From Caulobacter sp. NIBR2454 (GTDB lineage: Bacteria > Pseudomonadota > Alphaproteobacteria > Caulobacterales > Caulobacteraceae), in NCBI RefSeq assembly GCF_027474405.1, contig NZ_CP114871.1, positions 3,171,001-3,235,000 on the forward strand: a stretch of 64,000 nucleotides of DNA, in the 5' to 3' direction. Of the stretch, positions 54,425 to 63,079 are shown in pieces (the first letter of the stretch is position 1; every line of letters begins with the position of its first letter). The notes beneath the pieces are model-generated. The model had not been told where the DNA came from. It did no database searches and saw only the letters and a program-made list of their open reading frames with translations. The position numbers and the translations under genes are program-made.

Positions 54425-55381
54425 CTAGGCCTGCCAGGGCAGGCGGTCGAGGTCGACGTTGCCGCCGGTGAGGATCACGCCGGCGGCTGCGCCCTGCAGG
54501 TCCAGCTTTCGCTCCAGCAGGGCGGCGACGGGCACGGCGCTGCTGGGTTCGATGACGATCTTCAACACCTCCCAGACCAGCCGCATGGCGTCCCGGATGC
54601 CGTCCTCGCTGACGGTGACGAAGTCGTCCAGAAGGGCATTGAGGATGACAAAGCCCCGCTGGCCCAGCGTCGTGCGTAGGCCGTCGGCGATGGTGTTTGG
54701 CGCATCCCCGGCGGTCCATGCCTTGGCCGTCCAGGACCTCCAGGCGTCGTTGGCCTGGGCGGGTTCGGTCGCGACAATACGGATCGACGGCTTGATAGCC
54801 CGCGCCGCGATGGACGTACCCGACATCAGGCCGCCGCCACCGACCGGGGCCAGGATGAAGTCGAGCTCCGGCCGCTCTTCCAGCAGTTCCAAAGCCGCTG
54901 TCCCCTGTCCCGCGATCACCAGCGCGTCGTCATAGGGGTGAACCAGCACCGCGCCGGTCTCGGCCATGATCGCCTCGCAGGCCGATTCGCGAGCGGCGAT
55001 GGTCGGTTCGCAGAACACGATCTGGCCGCCTAGACGGCGGACGGATTCCACCTTGGCCTTGGGGGCGTTTCTGGGCATGACGATATGAGCCGCAACGCCG
55101 CGGTTGCTGGCCGCCAAGGCCAAAGCGGCGGCGTGATTGCCTGACGAATGGGTGACCACGCCCTTGGCGGCCTCGGCGTCGCTCAAAGAAAAGACCGCGT
55201 TGTGCGCGCCGCGTGCCTTAAAGGCGCCGATCCGCTGCTGGTTCTCACACTTGAAGGCGACACGGCCGCCCAGAATCTCGTTCAGCCGCCGCGATTCCAG
55301 CACCGGAGTGCGATGGACGTAGGGGGCGATGCGGACGGCGGCCGCCTGGATGTCGGCGAAGGAGACTGGAAGGTCGCTCAT
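54425..55381 (-). CDS. PLP-dependent threonine/serine dehydratase family protein
   Basis: A 318-residue fold-type II enzyme. PLP lysine in QQRIGAFKARGAHNAV near residue 55, phosphate loop SSGNHAAALALAASN, and glycine loop PVGGGGLMSGTSIAAR near residue 180. Length and lack of an ACT domain fit catabolic threonine dehydratase, serine racemase or threo-3-hydroxyaspartate dehydratase; these cannot be told apart here. Convergent with the receptor gene (gap 9 bases). Confidence 0.9.
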   Translation of the reverse strand: MSDLPVSFADIQAAAVRIAPYVHRTPVLESRRLNEILGGRVAFKCENQQRIGAFKARGAHNAVFSLSDAEAAKGVVTHSSGNHAAALALAASNRGVAAHIVMPRNAPKAKVESVRRLGGQIVFCEPTIAARESACEAIMAETGAVLVHPYDDALVIAGQGTAALELLEERPELDFILAPVGGGGLMSGTSIAARAIKPSIRIVATEPAQANDAWRSWTAKAWTAGDAPNTIADGLRTTLGQRGFVILNALLDDFVTVSEDGIRDAMRLVWEVLKIVIEPSSAVPVAALLERKLDLQGAAAGVILTGGNVDLDRLPWQA

Positions 55382-55535
55382 TGCTGGCCCCTGAAGCTTC
55401 AAGCTACGCCCTGCCTAGAATCTTCGCCGCAGCGCGTCTCCTCTGATTTTGCGGTCATCGAGATCGACGCCTCTACCCAGGGCGCGGTTTTACTGGTTCG
55501 ATAACAGTCCTAGCTGCAGAAGGACTTTTCCCCCG

Positions 55536-56147
55536 ATGATCCGCGCCGCCGTTCTCGCCCTCGCCGCCACCGCCGTGCTGGCCGGCCCTGCTCTCGCCGC
55601 GCCCGACAAGAACCCAGCCGCCGCGCCGAGCGGTGACTACAAGCTCGATAGCCGCCATGCCGCCCTGATCGCGCGCGTGGGCCACATGGGTGGTGTGTCG
55701 AAAAGCGTCTTCCGCTTCAACACTCTCAGCGGCACGCTGAAATGGAACGCTCAGGACCCGACCAAGTCGAGCCTGTCAGTCGCCATCGATCCGAAGTCGA
55801 TCACCACCAACGTGGCCGGCTTCGCCGAGGAGCTGAGCGGCGAAAAGTTCATGAAGACCGCTCAGTTCCCGCAGATCACCTTCGTCTCCAAGTCCATCAC
55901 CATGGACGATGCGGACGAGGGAAAGGTCACCGGCGACCTAACCTTCATGGGCGTCACCAAGCCGGTGACGCTGGATGTGGACTTTAACGGCTCGGTGCAG
56001 TCGCGCGGCGCGGCCAAGCTGGGCTTCGAGGCGGAAGCCACGATCAAGCGCAGCGAATTTGGGCTCACGGCCGCTCCCAGCGCGATCGGCGAGGACATCG
56101 AAATTCAGATCGACATCGAGTTCGACCAGATCAAGCCCGCGGCCTAG
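55536..56147 (+). CDS. YceI family periplasmic lipid-binding protein
   Basis: A 203-residue protein. Signal peptide of about 23 residues, then the YceI lipocalin-like barrel: YKLDSRHAALIARVGHMGG, KSSLSVAIDPKSITTN, KFMKTAQFPQITFVSKSITM and GVTKPVTLDVDFNGS. YceI proteins bind polyisoprenoids or similar lipids in the periplasm. AGAAGGA precedes the ATG. It starts 154 bases divergent from the dehydratase. Confidence 0.93.
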   Translation: MIRAAVLALAATAVLAGPALAAPDKNPAAAPSGDYKLDSRHAALIARVGHMGGVSKSVFRFNTLSGTLKWNAQDPTKSSLSVAIDPKSITTNVAGFAEELSGEKFMKTAQFPQITFVSKSITMDDADEGKVTGDLTFMGVTKPVTLDVDFNGSVQSRGAAKLGFEAEATIKRSEFGLTAAPSAIGEDIEIQIDIEFDQIKPAA

Positions 56148-56162
56148 AGACTTTGAGTCATA

Positions 56163-56195
56163 CGCTACCCGACCGGCGGAACCGGTCGAGTAGCG
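56163..56195. terminator. Strong hairpin between two convergent genes
   Basis: CGCTACCCGACCGG and CCGGTCGAGTAGCG form a 14-position stem with one mismatch and a five-base loop. It lies 16 bases after the YceI stop and 15 before the stop of the small membrane protein, so it could terminate both. No T-run follows on either side. Confidence 0.65.
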
Positions 56196-56210
56196 CTTGG
56201 CGTCGGATAG

Positions 56211-56372
56211 CTAGAACAGCCCCGCGCGCTGAGCGATGACCACGGCGGCGATGATCAGGATCAGGGCCTGAATGATCTGGTTAAACGGCGACGGCAGCGG
56301 AAGTTTCTGCACTGCCCAGGCGATGAGGGCGGCGACGACCAGGACGATTACAGCGAAAACGAGGAGAGACAT
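56211..56372 (-). CDS. Small two-helix membrane protein (Thivi_2564-like)
   Basis: A 53-residue protein: MSLLVFAVIVLVVAALIAWA, a short loop with KLPLPSPFNQ, then IIQALILIIAAVVIAQRAG. Two membrane helices in a hairpin. The LPxPFN loop and two helices fit a small family of inner-membrane proteins with no known role. The start ATG at 56372 has GGG upstream. Confidence 0.7.
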   Translation of the reverse strand: MSLLVFAVIVLVVAALIAWAVQKLPLPSPFNQIIQALILIIAAVVIAQRAGLF

Positions 56373-56475
56373 GAGAGGCCCTTTCAGCGGCTTGACCGCG
56401 GTTCGGTGCCTAAAGCGTCCACCAAGCTAGAGCGTTCCCTTGAACGCTGTGAAAGGCGATCTGGACGTCCTGTCG

Positions 56476-58503
56476 TCACCAGATTCGCGGGCGGGCTTCG
56501 GGCGGCAGATAAAGCTTGTCGCCGGGCTTCACATCATAGGCGCGGGCCCAGGCATCGTTGTTGCGCACCACGCTGGCGCGGTACCGGCCAGGAGCGTGGA
56601 TTTCGACTACGATCTGCTGGCGCAGCGCCGCGTCGGTCTGTAGTCGTCGCCAACGCCGGGCGAAGGACAGGAAGAACCGCTGGTCGCCCGTCAGGCCGTC
56701 CTTGATTACGTCGGGCTCGCCGCCGAGCGACAGGACATAGGCGTCATAGGCCACCAGGACGCCGGCCAAATCCCCGATCCCCTCGCCCAGAACCTTATCC
56801 GGGTTCACGCACAGGTCGGGTTGAGGGCAGTAGGCGGCGTACTGCGCGGCCAGGGGCGCGGTCGCTGCGCGGAAGCGGGCGAGGTCCTCATCGGTCCACC
56901 ATTTTCCCAGCCGCCCCTTGGCGTCGTAGATGTTCCCTAGCTCGTCGAAGCTATGGCTGATCTCATGGGCCATGCCCGCCCCGGCCGAGCCGTAGTTGGT
57001 CGCCGCGTCGCCCTGGGGGTCGAAATAGGGGGGCTGCAAAATGGCCGCCGAGAACTGCAGGGCGTTGGGGCTGAAGTTGATGATCGCGCCCACACGCTGC
57101 GGCAGGAGGCTGCTCCACTCGCCTGGATCGACGGGTTGGGACAGCTTGGCCAGCTCACGATCATAGGCGAAGGCTTCCGCCCGGCGAAGATTACCATAGG
57201 CGTCGTCTCGCCGGACCTCGAGGCCGGAATAGTCGATCCAGCGATCCGGATAGCCGACGCCGATATTCAGCGCGTCGAGTTTGGCGATCGCCGCATCGCG
57301 GGTGGCGGGCGACATCCAGACTGCCTTGGCGAGGCGCGCCCGAAAGGCGGCGCGCAGGTTCTCGGCCATGGCCACGGCCGCTGCCTTGGATTGCGGCGGG
57401 AAATAGCGCGCGACGTAGAGCCGGCCGATATCCTGGCCCAGCGCCGCCGTCGTGGCGGCGATGGCCTGCTGCTGTCGGTCGCCGAGCGGACGGCCAAGAT
57501 AGGCGGCCTCCTCCTCGGCGAAGGCTTTGGGCAACACGCCTAAGGAGCGCTTGATCAGGTGGAAGGCCAGATAGTCGCGCCATGCCTCGACTGGCTGCGA
57601 TTGCGCCAGCGCCGACGCCCCGGTCACCGCCGTCGGCTGCCACACGACGAACGCGTCCTGCCCGTCCAGCTTGGCGGCCTTGAGATAGACGGCCCAGTCC
57701 ATGCCTGGCGCCTTGGCCGCGAAGTCCGCGCGACGCCAGGTGTTGTCGGTGTTGAACACGTCGTCATTGTGCCCCGCAGGCGCGTGGGTCGCGGCGATGG
57801 CGGTCTCCAGCGCCAGAACACGCTCGGCGCGCGCCGCCGTTTCGTCCAGTCCCGCGAGCTTCAGGATCGTCGCCACATGGGCGCGATAACGGTCCCGCAC
57901 CACGGACTTGTCCGCGGCCAGATAGTCGCCGGCATTGGACAACCCCAGCCCGCCCTGCACCAGGTGCGGGACATAGCGGTCGCCATCGTGGAAGCCCTGA
58001 TGGATCCACACGCCCAGCAGGCCGTCGGTCTTGCTGTTGGTCCCATCGTCCAGCCGCAAGCTGCGGCCCAGGTGCGCCGACAGAGCCTGACGGTCCCTGA
58101 TGGCCGCGATGACGGCCAGTTCGTCCGCGATCGGCTTGAGCCCCTTGGCCTCGATCGCCGCCACGTCCATCCAGCTGGCGTAGAAATCGCCGACGCGATT
58201 GGCGCGCCCGGCGAGGGCGTCCCTGGCGGCTTCTTCGATCAAGACCTGAACGCGGGGCGGAGTCTCGTCCCGCAGCATGGCGGTGGTGTCCAGGTTGGCG
58301 CGTCCCGTTGGCAGCGGCGTGGTCTTCAGCCAGACGCCGTTGGCGTACGCGTAGAAATCGTCGCCAGGCCGCACGGAGGCGTCCACGGTCTGCGGGTCCG
58401 CCGCCAGAGGCGTTCGCGGCTGGGCGAGCGCTGAGCTGGAGAGGATGGCGGCGGCTCCGACCGCGCAAGCGATATTGTAGGCTAGGATGCCACGCTCAAG
58501 CAT
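56476..58503 (-). CDS. Exported M13 family metallopeptidase (neprilysin/PepO-like)
   Basis: A 675-residue zinc endopeptidase. N-terminal signal peptide, MLERGILAYNIACAVGAAAI to ALAQ. The catalytic block is AHEISHSFDELGN (HExxH with the following Phe-Asp), the third ligand lies in GEGIGDLAG, where most relatives have GENIAD, and NALQFSAAILQPPYFD corresponds to the NAFY block. The C-terminal RPRIW replaces the usual CxxW. It starts eight bases inside the isochorismatase end, so the two genes are coupled. It probably degrades peptides in the periplasm. Confidence 0.93.
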   Translation of the reverse strand: MLERGILAYNIACAVGAAAILSSSALAQPRTPLAADPQTVDASVRPGDDFYAYANGVWLKTTPLPTGRANLDTTAMLRDETPPRVQVLIEEAARDALAGRANRVGDFYASWMDVAAIEAKGLKPIADELAVIAAIRDRQALSAHLGRSLRLDDGTNSKTDGLLGVWIHQGFHDGDRYVPHLVQGGLGLSNAGDYLAADKSVVRDRYRAHVATILKLAGLDETAARAERVLALETAIAATHAPAGHNDDVFNTDNTWRRADFAAKAPGMDWAVYLKAAKLDGQDAFVVWQPTAVTGASALAQSQPVEAWRDYLAFHLIKRSLGVLPKAFAEEEAAYLGRPLGDRQQQAIAATTAALGQDIGRLYVARYFPPQSKAAAVAMAENLRAAFRARLAKAVWMSPATRDAAIAKLDALNIGVGYPDRWIDYSGLEVRRDDAYGNLRRAEAFAYDRELAKLSQPVDPGEWSSLLPQRVGAIINFSPNALQFSAAILQPPYFDPQGDAATNYGSAGAGMAHEISHSFDELGNIYDAKGRLGKWWTDEDLARFRAATAPLAAQYAAYCPQPDLCVNPDKVLGEGIGDLAGVLVAYDAYVLSLGGEPDVIKDGLTGDQRFFLSFARRWRRLQTDAALRQQIVVEIHAPGRYRASVVRNNDAWARAYDVKPGDKLYLPPEARPRIW

Positions 58504-59080
58504 AGGCGGCCTCGCGCGCATCGAGAGCGGTCAACACATCCTGCGTCTCGACAATCTGGGCGAACTCGTCATGCAGGTCGCTCAGCGCCGCGTCGTGAAC
58601 TTCCTGGGCCGAGCGCATACGGCCGTCCAGGTGAGCGCGAGCGAAAGTCGCCGTGGCGTCCGACACGACGAAGACGTGGAAGCCAAGATTGGCCGCCATG
58701 CGTGCGGTCGTCGAGATGCAGTGATTGGTGGTCAGGCCTACGAGGATCAGGGCGTCGATGCCCAACGCGCGCAGATCCTCCTCCAGCCCGGCGCCGATAA
58801 AGGCGCTGTTGACTCGCTTTCGATAGACCCGCTCCCCGGCCAAGGGCAGGGCTTCGCGCTTGGGTGCGTTGCCCGGCGTGCCCGGCCGCAGCCGTCCCTC
58901 AGGGCTGGCCGAGTCGTGATGCACGTGGAAGATCGGTGCGCCGCAGGCCCGCCACCCAGACAACAGGCGCGCGACATTGGCCTCGGCGCCAGGGTTGTTG
59001 CGCTCGCCCCAGGCGGGATCGTCAAAGCCCATCTGTACGTCGATCACCAACAGGGCGGTGTTGCGGCCTAGCGGTTCCAA
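58496..59080 (-). CDS. Isochorismatase-family cysteine hydrolase
   Basis: A 194-residue protein with the catalytic triad Asp (LLVIDVQMGF), Lys (YRKRVNSAFIG) and Cys (TTNHCISTTARMAANLGF). The start is TTG at 59080 with GAGG eight bases upstream. Family members hydrolyse amides such as nicotinamide or N-carbamoylsarcosine, or isochorismate; the substrate is open. It overlaps the M13 peptidase start. The Lrp-type gene is divergent, 98 bases away, and may regulate this pair. Confidence 0.9.
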   Translation of the reverse strand: MEPLGRNTALLVIDVQMGFDDPAWGERNNPGAEANVARLLSGWRACGAPIFHVHHDSASPEGRLRPGTPGNAPKREALPLAGERVYRKRVNSAFIGAGLEEDLRALGIDALILVGLTTNHCISTTARMAANLGFHVFVVSDATATFARAHLDGRMRSAQEVHDAALSDLHDEFAQIVETQDVLTALDAREAAYA

Positions 59081-59178
59081 GCGTCGATCCTCATCAACTT
59101 GACAGTCGTTGTTCGCTGCCGATTGTGAGGACCATGGGCGCCCGTCGCCATGAGCAAGACGGCGGCGGAGCTTTCGAA

Positions 59179-59652
59179 ATGACTGAAAACCAAACGCCTT
59201 CTAAGCAAATCGCAGGCGCGCGAGACGCCATCGATGGCAAGCTCATCGCCCTGCTGTCCGAAGACGCGCGCATGACCCTAACCGCTCTGGCCCAGAAGCT
59301 GGCCCTGTCGCGCACGGCGGTCCAGGCGCGCATGGCCCGGCTGGAACGCGACAAGGTCATTGTCGGCTACCGCGCCGTCATCGGTTCACAGCGCGACCCG
59401 CGCGACGAGGAAGGTCTGGGCGCGGTGTTGACCCTCACCTTCAGCCAAAGACCCTGCGCGCCGGTGGTCCAGAAGTTCCGCCACTGGCCAGAGATCACAA
59501 ACTACTATTCGGTGACCGGGCCGCTCGACGCCTATGTCGTGGTGAGAGTGAACACAGCGCAGGATCTGTCGCAGTTTGTGGACCGGCTAAGCGCGGTCGA
59601 GGGGGTCGCCTCGGTGAGGTCTTCTGTCATCCTGAAGGAAGATTTCGGTTGA
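59179..59652 (+). CDS. Lrp/AsnC family transcriptional regulator
   Basis: A 157-residue regulator. N-terminal winged helix: LIALLSEDARMTLTALAQKL, then ALSRTAVQARMARLERD as recognition helix and VIVGYRAVIG. A C-terminal RAM domain follows with YYSVTGPLDAYVVVRV, and SSVILKEDFG at the end. Typical ligands are amino acids. Divergent from isochorismatase-M13 peptidase and convergent with tadC (13-base gap). The ATG at 59179 has GGAG upstream. Confidence 0.93.
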   Translation: MTENQTPSKQIAGARDAIDGKLIALLSEDARMTLTALAQKLALSRTAVQARMARLERDKVIVGYRAVIGSQRDPRDEEGLGAVLTLTFSQRPCAPVVQKFRHWPEITNYYSVTGPLDAYVVVRVNTAQDLSQFVDRLSAVEGVASVRSSVILKEDFG

Positions 59653-59665
59653 GACCGACGGCGGC

Positions 59666-60649
59666 TCAACCGCCCTTCCCGAGGATGTCCTGCACCTTCA
59701 TGATCGCCGGTCCCAGGATCACGACAAACAGCACCGGCAGGAAGAACAGGATCATCGGGACGGTCAGCTTGGCCGGCAAGGCCGCGGCCTTTCGTTCGGC
59801 GGCCGACAACCGCATCTCGCGGTTTTCCTTGGCCATGACCCGCAGGGCGGCGCCAAGCGGGGTGCCGTAGCGCTCGGCCTGGATCATGGCCGTGGCCACC
59901 GACTTGACCCCCGGATGATTGATCCGCCGCGCCAACCCCTCATAGGCCAGGCGGCGATCGGGCAGATAGTTGAGCTCGGCCGTTAGCAGGGTCAGTTCCT
60001 CGGCCAGCTCGATGGAGGCCGTGCCGATCTCCCCCGCGACCTTCTGCACGGCGGCCTCCACCGACATGCCGCTTTCCACGCAGATCAGCAGAAGATCCAG
60101 AGCGTCCGGAAAGGCCAGGACGATGGAGTCGCGGCGCTTCTGCGCCCGGTTGGTGACATAAAGGTTGGGCGCGTAGTAGCCGGCCGCCAGGGCCAGGACG
60201 CAGATCGCCAGCTTGTGCGTGGAAATCAGCTGCCCGATGTCCAGACCATAGACGTAGAAAGCCGCCAGCCCCGACAGGACCAAGGGCGTCAGAAAGCGGA
60301 AGAAGTAGAAGGCGGTCACCGGGCCGGGACCGCGCAGACCCGCCTGGGCCAGCTTTTCCTCGACCTTCGTATCCTCCAGCAGCGTCGACAGCTTCAGCCG
60401 ATCCACGACGCGCTTCTTGATGCCGCTGTCGCTGCGCCGCAGGACGCTTGATCCTGCCTGTTCGGCGAGGGCTTCGCGGGAGCGACGGCGCAGAAGCTCG
60501 CGCCGCTCGGCCACCGACTTGAGGCGTCCCTCCAGGCCGCTCTTGTTCAGGGCAGGCGATGTGAGGGTCACCACCGTGGCGAACACCAGCACAGCGATGA
60601 AGCCCGCCATCAAATTCTGCGGCTCTACGAGTTGGGTCAGGTCAGCCAT
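59666..60649 (-). CDS. tadC: Tad pilus inner-membrane platform protein TadC (CpaH)
   Basis: A 327-residue type II secretion F-domain protein. Membrane helices lie near residues 15-32, 115-150 and at the C-terminus (TVPMILFFLPVLFVVILGPA). The T2SF core carries DALDLLLICVESGMSVEAAV and AERYGTPLGAALRVMAKENR, and the GMxxxxA and GTPLGxAL blocks are diagnostic. With TadB it forms the platform that the CpaF motor drives. The last gene of the visible cluster, eight bases after tadB. Confidence 0.95.
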   Translation of the reverse strand: MADLTQLVEPQNLMAGFIAVLVFATVVTLTSPALNKSGLEGRLKSVAERRELLRRRSREALAEQAGSSVLRRSDSGIKKRVVDRLKLSTLLEDTKVEEKLAQAGLRGPGPVTAFYFFRFLTPLVLSGLAAFYVYGLDIGQLISTHKLAICVLALAAGYYAPNLYVTNRAQKRRDSIVLAFPDALDLLLICVESGMSVEAAVQKVAGEIGTASIELAEELTLLTAELNYLPDRRLAYEGLARRINHPGVKSVATAMIQAERYGTPLGAALRVMAKENREMRLSAAERKAAALPAKLTVPMILFFLPVLFVVILGPAIMKVQDILGKGG

Positions 60650-60657
60650 GCCCCGCC

Positions 60658-61626
60658 TCAGATCTTGAAGTTGATCATGCGGCGCATGACCAGCACGCCC
60701 AGGGTCATCCAGAGCGCGCCGCCCAGCAACATCAGCTGACCGCGGGGGTCGTGGAACATGGGCGTCATATATGCGGGACTGGTGATCGAAATCATCGCCA
60801 TCACCCCCGGCGGCATACAGCCGATGATCAGGGCGCTGGCGACGGCTTCGGCCGACAGAGCCTTGATCTTCTCGCGCATCATCTTGCGGGCGCGCAGGAC
60901 GTTGGAGAGGTTCGACAGGGCTTCGGCCAGGTTGCCGCCGGTCTTCTGCTGGATCGAAAGCACGATGGTGAAGAAGCGCAGCTCGGTGGTCGGCATGCGG
61001 CCGTACATCTTCTCCAGCGCGCCTTCCATGCTGAGCCCCAGGGCGAGGTTCTCGCCCAGCTGACGGAACTCGCCGGCCAGGGGCTCGGCGGTCTCTTCGG
61101 CGATGACCCGCAGGCAGTCATGGACCGGCAGACCCGAACGGATACCGCGCACGACAATGTCGATAGCGTCCGCGAAGTCGCCCGTGAACCTTCCGATACG
61201 CCTGTTGGCCAGAAGATCGACGGTCCAGCGCGGCAGGCCCAGTCCCGCCGAGAACGCGGCGCCGACCGCGATCCACCAGGGCTGGCCGACAAGCAGAAGG
61301 ATCGCCAGAACCACCGCGGCGAGCATGCCCGAGCCGATCCAGAATTCGCGCAATCCCATGCGCAGTCCCGCCTGCTGCAGTCGCGCCGACAGGCTCGTGG
61401 CCGCCTTCTTCTGCTGACGGTCCTGATCCTTGAGGGTTTTTAGCAATTGGCGTCGGCGCGCGTCCGGCGTTTGCACGGCCGCCGCGCGCGCGATCTTGCG
61501 TCCGCCCGTCACGCCCGCCACGGCCTGGGTGCGCTTGGAGGCGCGGGTCTCGCTCGGCCCAGCGAAGACAAAGCCCAGGCCCGCCACGGCGACGAAACCC
61601 AGGATCGCGGCGACCAGGGGCAGCAT
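60658..61626 (-). CDS. tadB: Tad pilus inner-membrane platform protein TadB (CpaG)
   Basis: A 322-residue T2SF-domain protein. Helices at the N-terminus (VAAILGFVAVAGLGFVFAG), in the middle (VLAILLLVGQPWWIAVGAAF) and at the C-terminus. Core: DAIDIVVRGIRSGLPVHDCL, LRFFTIVLSIQQKTGGNLAE and ALSNLSNVLRARKMMREKIK. The TadB/TadC pair is a duplicated GspF/PilC-type unit. Its ATG is directly adjacent to the cpaF stop. Confidence 0.95.
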   Translation of the reverse strand: MLPLVAAILGFVAVAGLGFVFAGPSETRASKRTQAVAGVTGGRKIARAAAVQTPDARRRQLLKTLKDQDRQQKKAATSLSARLQQAGLRMGLREFWIGSGMLAAVVLAILLLVGQPWWIAVGAAFSAGLGLPRWTVDLLANRRIGRFTGDFADAIDIVVRGIRSGLPVHDCLRVIAEETAEPLAGEFRQLGENLALGLSMEGALEKMYGRMPTTELRFFTIVLSIQQKTGGNLAEALSNLSNVLRARKMMREKIKALSAEAVASALIIGCMPPGVMAMISITSPAYMTPMFHDPRGQLMLLGGALWMTLGVLVMRRMINFKI

Positions 61627-63075
61627 CTATTCGGCCGCGTCGAGGGCTTCGGCCAGCTCGCGCTCCAGACCGTAGTAGCGGGCGCGGTCCCAAAAACGCG
61701 GGCGGGCGATACCGGTGGAACGATGGCGCCCGGTGACCGCGCCGTCGGCGTCCTCGCCGCTGATCTCGTAGACGAACAGGTCCTGGGTGATGACCACGTC
61801 GCCCTCGAGCCCAACGATTTCGGTGATGTGAGTGATGCGCCGGCTGCCGTCCCGCAGACGCGCGGCCTGGATGATGACATCGACGCTGCCGACGATCATC
61901 TCGCGGATGGTCTTGGACGGCAGGCCATAGCCGCCCATGGTGATCATGCTCTCCACCCGGCTGATCGCCTCCCGGGGCGAGTTGGCGTGCAGCGTGCCCA
62001 TGGAGCCGTCGTGGCCGGTGTTCATGGCCTGCAAAAGATCGAAGGCTTCCGATCCGCGCACTTCGCCGACGATGATCCGCTCTGGCCGCATGCGCAGACA
62101 GTTCTTGACCAGGTCGCGCATGGTGATCGCCCCCTGCCCCTCCAGGTTCGGAGGCCGGGTCTCGAGCCTCACCACATGCGGCTGCTGCAGCTGCAGCTCG
62201 GCGGCGTCCTCACAGGTGATCACGCGCTCGGTGGGGTCGATGAAGGCGGTCAGGGTGTTGAGCAGGGTAGTCTTGCCCGAGCCGGTGCCGCCGCTGATCA
62301 ATACGTTGCAGCGGCACGCGCCGATGACGCCGAGAACCCGCGCGCCCTCGGGACTGATGGAGCCGTACTCCACCAGATTCTTCATGGTCAGCTTGTCGCG
62401 CTTGAATTTCCGGATGGTCAGGGTCGGACCATCCAGCGCCAGCGGCGGCGCGATGACATTGACGCGACTGCCGTCCGGCAGGCGGGCGTCGCAGATCGGC
62501 GAGCTTTCATCGACCCGCCTGCCGACCTGGCTGACGATCCGCTGGCAGATGTTCATCAGCTGGGCGTTGTCGCGAAAGCGGACATTGGTCAGCTGAACCT
62601 TGCCGCCCACTTCGATGAACACCCGGCCGGCGCCGTTGACCATGACGTCAGCAATGTCGTCACGCGCCAGCAGCGGTTCCAGCGGGCCATAGCCGAGAAC
62701 ATCGTTGGTGATGTCCTGGACCAGATGGTCCTGTTCGGCTGCGGACATCGAGACGTTCTTGATCGCCACCAGTTCGGCGACGATGTCGCGGATCTCGGCG
62801 GCGGCCTGCCGACTGTCGAGCTGCGCCAGCTGGGCCAGGTCGATGGTGCCCAACAGGGCGTTGAAAATCGTGTTCTTGGTGGCGTGATAGAAATCGGACT
62901 GCTCGCGCACGACCTCCGCGGCGGTCGCCTCGGGCAGCTTCTTGGGCTCGGGCGCGATGCGGATGGCGGGTGTGGACGCGGGCTGCGGCCGCGTGGTTAT
63001 CGACGCGCCGGCGTTCGCCGCCGCCGGAGGCCTGAGGGTGGTTACGACCTGGTCGCCGGGGCGTTTGCCAAACAC
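61627..63075 (-). CDS. cpaF: Tad pilus secretion ATPase CpaF/TadA
   Basis: A 482-residue GspE-superfamily ATPase that powers Flp pilus assembly. The Pro/Ala-rich N-terminus (about 1-60) is followed by the N-terminal ATPase domain, then Walker A ISGGTGSGKTTLLNTL near residue 270, the Asp box VITCEDAAELQLQQPHVV, Walker B PERIIVGEVRGSEAFDLLQA and the His box GSMGTLHANSPREAISRVE. Four bases separate it from cpaE. No retraction ATPase is expected in Tad systems; CpaF drives extension and retraction in Caulobacter. Confidence 0.97.
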   Translation of the reverse strand: MFGKRPGDQVVTTLRPPAAANAGASITTRPQPASTPAIRIAPEPKKLPEATAAEVVREQSDFYHATKNTIFNALLGTIDLAQLAQLDSRQAAAEIRDIVAELVAIKNVSMSAAEQDHLVQDITNDVLGYGPLEPLLARDDIADVMVNGAGRVFIEVGGKVQLTNVRFRDNAQLMNICQRIVSQVGRRVDESSPICDARLPDGSRVNVIAPPLALDGPTLTIRKFKRDKLTMKNLVEYGSISPEGARVLGVIGACRCNVLISGGTGSGKTTLLNTLTAFIDPTERVITCEDAAELQLQQPHVVRLETRPPNLEGQGAITMRDLVKNCLRMRPERIIVGEVRGSEAFDLLQAMNTGHDGSMGTLHANSPREAISRVESMITMGGYGLPSKTIREMIVGSVDVIIQAARLRDGSRRITHITEIVGLEGDVVITQDLFVYEISGEDADGAVTGRHRSTGIARPRFWDRARYYGLERELAEALDAAE

Positions 63076-63079
63076 GGCC